The notes below the pieces were generated by a model. It was not told the origin of the DNA. It made no database searches and saw only the letters and a program-made list of their open reading frames with translations. Of a DNA stretch of 64,000 nt, positions 56,992 through 64,000 are shown piece by piece. Numbering within the stretch: the stretch's first letter is position 1; each line of letters starts with the position of its first letter. Source of the DNA: Xenoacremonium recifei (taxonomy: Eukaryota > Ascomycota > Sordariomycetes > Hypocreales > Nectriaceae). The stretch lies in NCBI GenBank assembly GCA_012184525.1, contig WOFQ01000048.1, forward strand, positions 124,001 to 188,000. Direction: 5' to 3'. The position numbers were made by a program, and so were the translations under genes.

Positions 56992-59452
56992 TCAAATCCC
57001 GCGCTTCGTATCCTTGGCGATCAGACCCGTCAGGCTCTTCTCGGGTTTGGGGTACCACGGCCTGCCGCCCAGGATGTCCACAACCTCGCGCAGGTCCAGC
57101 CAGTGGGCGACGCGCGGCCGGCGGTTGGGCCAGTCGGTGCCGTGCTCCTCGAGGTCCACGATGGGCGTGAAGACGACCTCGGAGCCCTGGATGCCAATGA
57201 CGGTGGTGCTGAGCGGGTCCTTCTTAACGTGATTGTGCGCGTTGCGGCCGAAGTTCTCGAGGTGCTGGATGCACTTGATAGCAAGGCGGACGGCGCGGCA
57301 GCGGTCCATGGGCGAGGGCACACCACCCTGCTGCACGTGTCCGGGAATGCTCTCGCGCGACTCGAATCGGTCATGAGCCTCCTCGCGAATGATGTCGGCG
57401 ATGAGCTTCGCGTCGTAGACCTTGCTGGCTTTTTCGTTGACGAGAATGAGGCGGCCAGCGCGAGACTGACCCTTGTCCTTGCGGAATACCTCCTTGAGAT
57501 GGTTGACATCGGCGTTGAGCATCGACAAGCTGATACCCTCTTCGGGGATGTAGACAGCCGAGGCGCCGACGTTGAGGCCGCTGAGTGTCGCGATGTAACC
57601 GGAGCGGCCGCCCTGTGTCTCAATGACAAAGACTCGGCGCCGGGTGGCTGAGGCGGACTGCTTGATCTTGTCACAGTAGCTGACAAGCTCGTTCAGGCAG
57701 GTGTCAGAGCCCAGCGAGTACTCGGTACCGGGAACATTGTTGGAGATGGTGGCGGGGAGTAAGCACATGGGGATACAAAGCGAGGGGTACTCATCCCTGG
57801 CCTTGCGTAGTTGTACGACCGAGTGGAAGGCCTCGAAGCCGCCGACAAGGAACAGGGCATCGAAGTGATGCTCCTCGACGAGGTTGGCGATCAGCTCTAG
57901 GCCCGAATCACCGGGCAGTTCTCGGTTGGTGCCAATCTCGGAGCCTCCTTTGCTGGCCCAGCCGTCGACTTCGAGCCAGTCGAAGGGGCGGACGGAGCCC
58001 AGGGGCTTGTCGGCATGGTGTCTAGCAAAGCCGGCGAAGCCATTGTGAACAGCAATGGGCTCATGACCACGGGAAAGACAGTAGGCTACGGCAGCGCGCA
58101 TGGCAGCGTTCATGCCACCGGCGGGAGCGCCCACGTTGATGAAGCCGATTCGCATCCGCTTGTCGAGTTCATTAGTTATAGGCTTATTAAAATCCCTTAG
58201 AGTATAACATACCTGTCTCTCAGGGATCTTTTGGTCATCGACCATGACATTGGTCGTCATCATGTAAGACTTCCATTGATCCACGAACTCGGCGTCTCGG
58301 AGTGACATGGCCTTGTCAAAGTCCTTGGCGTCTACTGCCTTGGCAAGCTCCTTCGTCTCAGCCACAGCCTGCATCAACGGTTTGCGGACAATCTTGTTCT
58401 CATTAATAGCGATGAAAGGCGTTTCCGTCTCAGGGGTGGCCTCGAGAACCGCCTTGACAGCTTCGACGCCTTGCAGAGTCGCAAGCATTCGGTCGTACGC
58501 AACGGCCGTGCCTCCTCGCTGGACGTGACCAAGAGTGGTAATGCGGGTGTCAAGGGCTAGACCTCCCTCGCTCTTGTCGGCCAGAAGGTCCTTGATTTCC
58601 TCAGCAGTGACCTTGTTGCCATCTTTGTCGCGAGCGCCCTCAGCTACGATGACGATGGTCTTGCGCTTTCCGAGGCTTCGGTGCTACAAAGTCTTAGCAA
58701 ATACGGAAACCCATCAGTAGAAAACTTTGGTCACTCACCCTCTTGACCACAGTCGACATGTCTTGCTTCCAGTCGTGCTCTCTAGGCCGCTCTGGGATGA
58801 AGACGAAGTCGGCTCCGGTTGCGACACCGGCCATGAGGGCCAGCCAGCCGCAGTGGCGGCCCATGACCTCAATGACAAAGGCTCGCGAGTGTGAAGAGGC
58901 AGTAGCCTCGATGTAATCAACCATCTCGCAAATACGGGCGAGAGCTGAGTAACAGCCGATGGTGGCATCGGTGCCTGATAGGTCATTGTCGATTGAACCG
59001 ACCAATCCAACAATGTTGAGATGGGTATAAGGCTTGACCTGCTCCTTGGTCAGCTCCCCGTTGGCGACGAGCTCATCCAGTAATGACGGCCACTCGGCAC
59101 GGAACTTGTCAGCTCCTGTGAGCGAGCCGTCACCACCACAAATGATGAGGGCGTCGATGCCGGCGAGGATCATGTTCTTGGCTGCTTTCAGGCGTCCCGG
59201 ACGCTCGTAGAAGGCCATGCACCGGGCCGTGCCGATCGAGGTACCACCCTCAGAGAGCCAGCCGCGGACGTCGTCCCATTCCATGCGCTTGATGAGGTCT
59301 CCGCCCTGCACCAGGCCCTCATAGCCCTCGTAGACGCAAAATGCATCGCAATCCATGTGAATGGCCATACGCACGCAGGCTCGCACAGCGGGATTCATGC
59401 CAGGGGAGTCGCCTCCCGAGGTCATGATAGCTATCTTCTTTTTGGGAGCCAT
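56992..59452 (-). CDS. PFK1: 6-phosphofructokinase (ATP-dependent, fungal double-length type)
   Basis: It phosphorylates fructose 6-phosphate to fructose 1,6-bisphosphate, the committed glycolytic step, in the cytosol. The product has 783 residues: a duplicated PFK fold, three exons 59452-58739, 58683-58213 and 58158-56992. The catalytic N-half keeps [53 protein letters not shown] and TLGHVQRGG. The regulatory C-half starts near residue 396 with [17 protein letters not shown] and has [25 protein letters not shown] and IPGHVQQGG. Intron 1 is 55 bp (58684-58738). Intron 2 is 54 bp (58159-58212), in phase and stop-free; it has a TAACTAAT branch site but an unusual AAG acceptor (CGACAAG). It lies in the linker, so retention would add 18 residues between the halves. 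The ATG at 59452 gives a short N-tail, MAPKKK; allosteric N-extensions of yeast PFK are absent. Confidence 0.95.
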
Positions 59453-62400
59453 GATGGCGGATTCTGTGGTATCAGAGGACGTTTTGGAGGTCGAGTTCGC
59501 GGGGTATATCGATCGACGTTCGGTTCGAAGGAGGACGAGAGTTGTGTTCCAGAGCTTGGTGATGATACTCCGTGCCGGCCGTACCAGGAGTTTGAGAGGC
59601 CAGGAGAAGCAATGCAGCAAGTAGGACAGCAGGGGCATTCAATAGCAACCGACCATGGGCAGTTGCAGAGAATGTAAGTATATCGCGGGGGGGGCCAACA
59701 ACCAGCTAGCGAAAGGATGCCCAGAAGAATATAAAGAAAGGAGCTAGGAGAAGACAACCAGAGGAAGAAAAAGAAGCCCCGAGAAAAGTGAGGCTACTCA
59801 GGAGTGAGGTCGTCTCACCAGATCTCTCGGCCGGGGGGGAAATTATTATGGCGCCAGCTTTCGCGAGGCAACCTGGTCTGTTCTTGTCGTTTGGTGACGC
59901 AACTGGAACAGTGCTCGGCGCAGCCCGCAGCAGCAGCACGCACCACGTTTTTGCTGCTCGCCACGGCACGGGCTGCGATTGACTGGGCAGCAGCGGAAGA
60001 AGTCCGTGAGCGCGGCGCGAGGATCAGGCTGGCTCGGGAATCAGGTCAGCGGATGGCCGGAGAGGAAGCGATTTGTGGTGGGCTGTCACGGCCGCAAGAA
60101 GTTGGAGGTTTGGGTTCCTGCCGCAAGTGAGGGGAGTTTGGGCAGGGCAGTCCAGTCGGTCCCTCTTGCTTCACTGTGAGCGCATGCTAATGCTAAAAAA
60201 GCTCTTATCGCTTATCGTGCAGCGGGGAGGGGAAGAGGCTAGCAGCGATGCGGTCTTAGTGTTTTGGCAGCTTTTGCAAGCAACAGACAGACAAACAATT
60301 GGCAAACGCCATCTCAAATCACAACCACGCTGATATGTAAATCCCGCCAAGCGACTGGCTTTGGCTGAGGCATGCCGTTTCCGTCCATCCCGCCCAGCTG
60401 CACAGCCATCAGCAACACCTTCGCCGCCCTCCGACGGTACCGACACGGCCCAGCGTGCGTGAATTTGCGACAGCTATTAGTCGTAGCCATATCAACGGTC
60501 TGCAAAAAAAGAGGCACTTGGATGCAAATGCCGCTCTCGCTAAGCCGCTGTTCCCTGGCTCGCCAGCCCAGACTTGACCAGAAAAAGCCTCTTTCTGTTA
60601 CCTACAGTATTTCGTGTGCCTCACCTCTTCCTTGCTTGGCGTCGCCGACTCGGAGGGGTCGTCGCTCTTTAGCAAACCTCGAGCTATCCATTACCAATCT
60701 CCATTCATCAAAGTGCTTGCAGCAACTCGAGGGGCTTGATAGCATAGGGCCGTTTAGGTGTGGGGAGTGGCCGAATAATCCATCCAGGAAGCAAGAGAGC
60801 GCAAAGCCCTCTGTGGGTAACGGTGACAGCTCACAGGAATAAAGCAAACAAAGAAAACAAAATACCCAGGGGCTCGATATGCTCGGTGACTCTCATGACT
60901 CTTCGTCGCTGGCGGTGGCTGATTGGCATGCAGAGACATGGGTGGCTGTCAGTGTCAGTTCAGCCACTGTGTCAACCAGGGGAGGAATCGTGGGGCTCCC
61001 GATCGGAAGGGAGAGATGAAAGACACTCTTAGGACTCTTCACAGGACAGACCTCGCAATGCAAAGGCCCGGGCGCCGAAGTATAAGACAAAAACGTCCGC
61101 TACCGTGGAACAAAACCTCCCTTTCCCCTTGGACGGCCGCCCATCTCAACCACGGAACTCTCCACATCTCAGATGCGATCTGGCCGTTGATAGACAGGCC
61201 CCAGTCCGAATAATTGCGGGAGCGGCTGGATGAGGAGGAGCATGTCTCGCCCGTCCTAGACCTCCAGCTGCTAGCCTGCCTCGCCCTGCTTCTCACCAGA
61301 ACAGATCATAAATGACAGGAATCCTGCCAAGCGCAGCAGCAGAGACACGCACAAGCAAACAGTAAGATATCGTTGCTGATCAACCAGGTCAGGCAGGCCC
61401 TGAGCCTAACAGTCCGGCCACGGGGCCTCGACGGTGGCGGCGCCGGCGGGAGGAGACCAGCTGGATTGTGCCGGCGGCAGGGCGAAAAAAGAAAGTTGAA
61501 GCAATTCGCGGCCCCCTTTGGAGGCCGGAAAACTGACAAGTCATTGAGGGAACATGATCGATGGATACGATGCACATCGAGTGCCTGAGCATCGCAGCCG
61601 GAGCCTCTTGATCGAGCGCTTCCAATTCACCGACGAGGTAAACGAGCTGAGAACTAATTTTAGGGGCAGGGTCATGCGGTTTGCCAGACCGGCAGGCAAT
61701 ATGGCTTATGCGCTGGCAGTTGGGCCGTCACCGACCAGTGTGATGATGCTGATGATGCTGGTGATGGGCCGCGTTTGCCAATTGGAATGAGAGGACAGGC
61801 GAGTCATCTGGTGACCCAGGGGGGATCTCATCAATCACCCGCCGCCACCGCATCCAAGGCCCGGAGAGAGACAGAACGGCTGAAATGTCCATGTTGCGCC
61901 CCCTGGCGAGTGAAGCTCGCGTACGGGAGCACTACGGAGTATGTATTACGGTTGCAGTGACGGCAGCGCCTCAACGGATATCACGACGATGAGAGGTCCA
62001 GTGAGGCTGCAGAGCCCGCTGTCAACAAGCCACCGGCGGCGACCCTAGCAGCCAGGTGACCTCTTATCGCGGTTAGCCCCCCCTTGTCGTCGAGATGCCA
62101 TGAGCAGCAACATCGCTTCCCGTTGTTACGTAGCAGCCGTCGTCCCATGGGGCAGCTCTCGTGCTCTGGCATCCCCCAATTCCGCTACTCCGTGCTTCCA
62201 GACTTGCTGTTCGTGACAGTCCTCATGGCACGTATGCATCCAGATGCCCGAATTGTGGGCGCATCTGTGTCTCTCTGCCTGCCATGCGCCCGGCCAGGCC
62301 AGACCGGGCCTCCATCCCAGCGCTGCCATTGCCGGCATAATAGTGTAAACCCCATGATCGCGGGTGTTGCGCACGCAGCAACGAATCGACTCGCCTCGAA

Positions 62401-64000
62401 CTCGCGTCTGCCTCCCTTACCCCCGGCATGGAGCAATCGAGCCATGGCATGGGCTGAAGATGCTGGCCCATGGCACCGCGGACCAGGCCTCCAGGTCAGG
62501 CGCAGCACAGTGATCAGCACCTGGCGTCGTCCAGCCCCAGTCGAGGTGGCAGTTTGCAAAGGCGCGGTGCAGCAGCGCTTGCGGGCTGCGGTCGGTTGCG
62601 GATGACGGAGAAACCTCGTCTGGCTCGTCACGGGGCCATCACGGGGCCACGGTGACCAGCGGCTGAGAGCCACTCATGGTGTCTCTCTGGCCAGGGCTCT
62701 CGAGGCATGTCACATTTCGAGGCGTTCTGACGTCTCACCTTTGGCTGTCTCCCTGAATCCCTGGAAATCCTGGGGGGGTTCGAGAGCGAGCGGGCAGGTG
62801 CCTGTCCTGTCACCGTCAGACTTGTCAATGTGCTGCATCAATTCGTCGACGACGTCGCAACGCCATCGCGGGAGCCTGACGGTCGTGGTAGGCCCAATTG
62901 ATGAGTGAGCGGCGGCCCTGATTCGCGACGGACCGAATCGGTGAGAGGGAAGCTTTGGTGATGTGACTGGGCTGGGCTGTGAGCGTCGATGCTGAGCCAT
63001 CATGATGTGCATCTGATCGTGACCTGCCTCCCTCCCTTTGTCTCAATGCCGTTCGCGTACCTGACTGACACTCGCTCCTTGGCCCGAGGCAGCCCTACTG
63101 TACTGCCGAGCTCCCAAAGAGCCCAATGGCCTGAATATCCCCATCGTCTTTCATCTCGTTACCAAGCAGGAGGATCACGGGGCGGATCGCAGGCGAGGCG
63201 AGATTTGGGTTCCATGCCAATGGGCGCCTGTGGATTCGAGGCGTGACTCGTGATGGACCGCTGGCCGAGTCTCTGATGAGTAGCAGGCCAGGGCAAGGCA
63301 AGGCAGGGAGAGTGATTCCATTTGATTGCGGGACCAGCCATCCGTCCTTGTCTTCGCCCTCCCGGGGACAGGTGGAAGGCTCCCCGGACTGGGCAAGCAC
63401 CCCCACCCAGGAAGTTGGGGGACGCTGCTGGCCTGAAGGCATCGCTAAAAGACCGAGCGAGGGAAACCGTTTTCGCCAGCTACAAGGGCAATCCCATCGC
63501 AAACGGCCTCGTGACACGGCGGCTCAACGTTCCAGACCAGAACAGAAAGAATTGCCCCATCAGGGACAGCGCACGCGGACCCCGAAAACGCCAAACCAGA
63601 TGGGGGCAAACGAGCTCTAGGCCAGCAAGCGCCGAACGGTTGGGCAGCAGAACGGAGCCGAACTGGGATGGGGAGCTGTCAGCGGGAGCCGCATGGGTCT
63701 GGAAACGGAGGCTAGGAAGGGGAACCGTCACATGATCCTGGGTTTCCGTCCGTTGCGCCGGGTCTGGATGGAAGCCGAAAGGAGTAATACATGATTCCCC
63801 GTAAAAGTCTAGCGGATAAAATGTCCGTTAAACCCAATGGAGTATCATCGGAGACGGTTCTGCAGGCCACGAGGACGCGAACAGTGCCCCTTTGGGCTAA
63901 GCGCACTGAGGGGGACCTGGTCAGCAGGCTGAACGACTGGAGCCGGTGATGCCCCGAGGCCCAGCAGGGGACTGGCTGGAGCCGAGCGCTGGGAGCCCGA
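59453..64000. other. Long intergenic region (4.5 kb) to the window edge, no supported gene
   Basis: The left part is the phosphofructokinase promoter and leader. The rest is GC-rich with many short frames, none with a family motif or a credible exon series. A CTACGGAGTAT motif lies at 61932-61942 and a tandem 11-bp duplication (TCACGGGGCCA) at 62628-62649. A gene that begins beyond the window could have its flank here. Confidence 0.5.

Noticed and set aside
1..64000. CRISPR arrays, integrated plasmids, intact transposons or viral genes
   Set aside because: No regularly spaced repeats, transposase, reverse transcriptase, integrase or viral motif was found by reading; the organism is a eukaryote, so CRISPR is not expected.

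Overview
The window comes from a filamentous ascomycete (Pezizomycotina, most likely a Sordariomycete; I cannot name the genus from sequence alone). The evidence is short GT-AG introns (mostly 49-77 bp) with internal CTAAC/CTGAC-like branch sites, genes on both strands with long spacers, a nuclear tRNA-Lys with a tiny intron, and typical fungal families: a Zn2Cys6 regulator, a GH55 glucanase, a HET-domain relic and an AATase-type acyltransferase. I rebuilt exon structures by joining reading frames at splice sites that restore family motifs. Thirteen protein-coding genes, one pseudogene and one tRNA are supported. Two of the thirteen proteins, the 1-kb-scale 35.9-39.2 kb gene and the 51.7-53.5 kb gene, have no assigned function.

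Layout. 1.7-3.4 kb (-): amino-acid permease. 3.4-7.5 kb: no gene seen. 7.5-8.1 kb (+): small DUF6914-like protein. 8.1-11.7 kb: no gene seen. 11.7-12.1 kb (+): small secreted, probably GPI-anchored Ser/Thr-rich protein, with a large inverted repeat downstream. 13.8-15.1 kb (+): mitochondrial lipoyl synthase. 15.9-18.5 kb (+): secreted GH55 exo-beta-1,3-glucanase in five exons. 19.2-20.0 kb (+): thioredoxin with a hydrophobic segment and a last exon that is easily missed. 20.3-22.8 kb (+): Rsm22, mitochondrial ribosome assembly. 23.2 kb: tRNA-Lys(CUU). 24.0-25.7 kb (+): Met1 siroheme synthase/uroporphyrinogen-III methyltransferase.

The 26-39 kb stretch looks accessory: a Fe(II)/2-oxoglutarate-fold protein that lacks the expected HxD iron ligands (-), a broken HET gene (-), a ubiquitin C-terminal hydrolase (+), an alcohol O-acetyltransferase-like protein (+), and a 1038-residue protein of no recognised family with 8-residue C-terminal tandem repeats (-). 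From 41 kb the content is core again: a Zn2Cys6 regulator in seven exons (+), importin beta Kap95 in six exons (-), an Arg/Ser/Pro-rich probable DUF8035 protein (-) and 6-phosphofructokinase in three exons (-). The last 4.5 kb shows no gene I can support.

The genes do not form a pathway cluster. Several serve mitochondrial or cofactor metabolism (lipoyl synthase, Rsm22, siroheme synthase), and the first two families bind Fe-S clusters, while siroheme works beside one in sulfite reductase; each is a single-copy housekeeping gene, so I read this as coincidence. No CRISPR array, integrase, intact transposon or obvious new multi-gene system was found. The best leads for something undescribed are the 1038-residue protein, the pseudoenzyme-like 2OG gene and the degraded HET locus between them.
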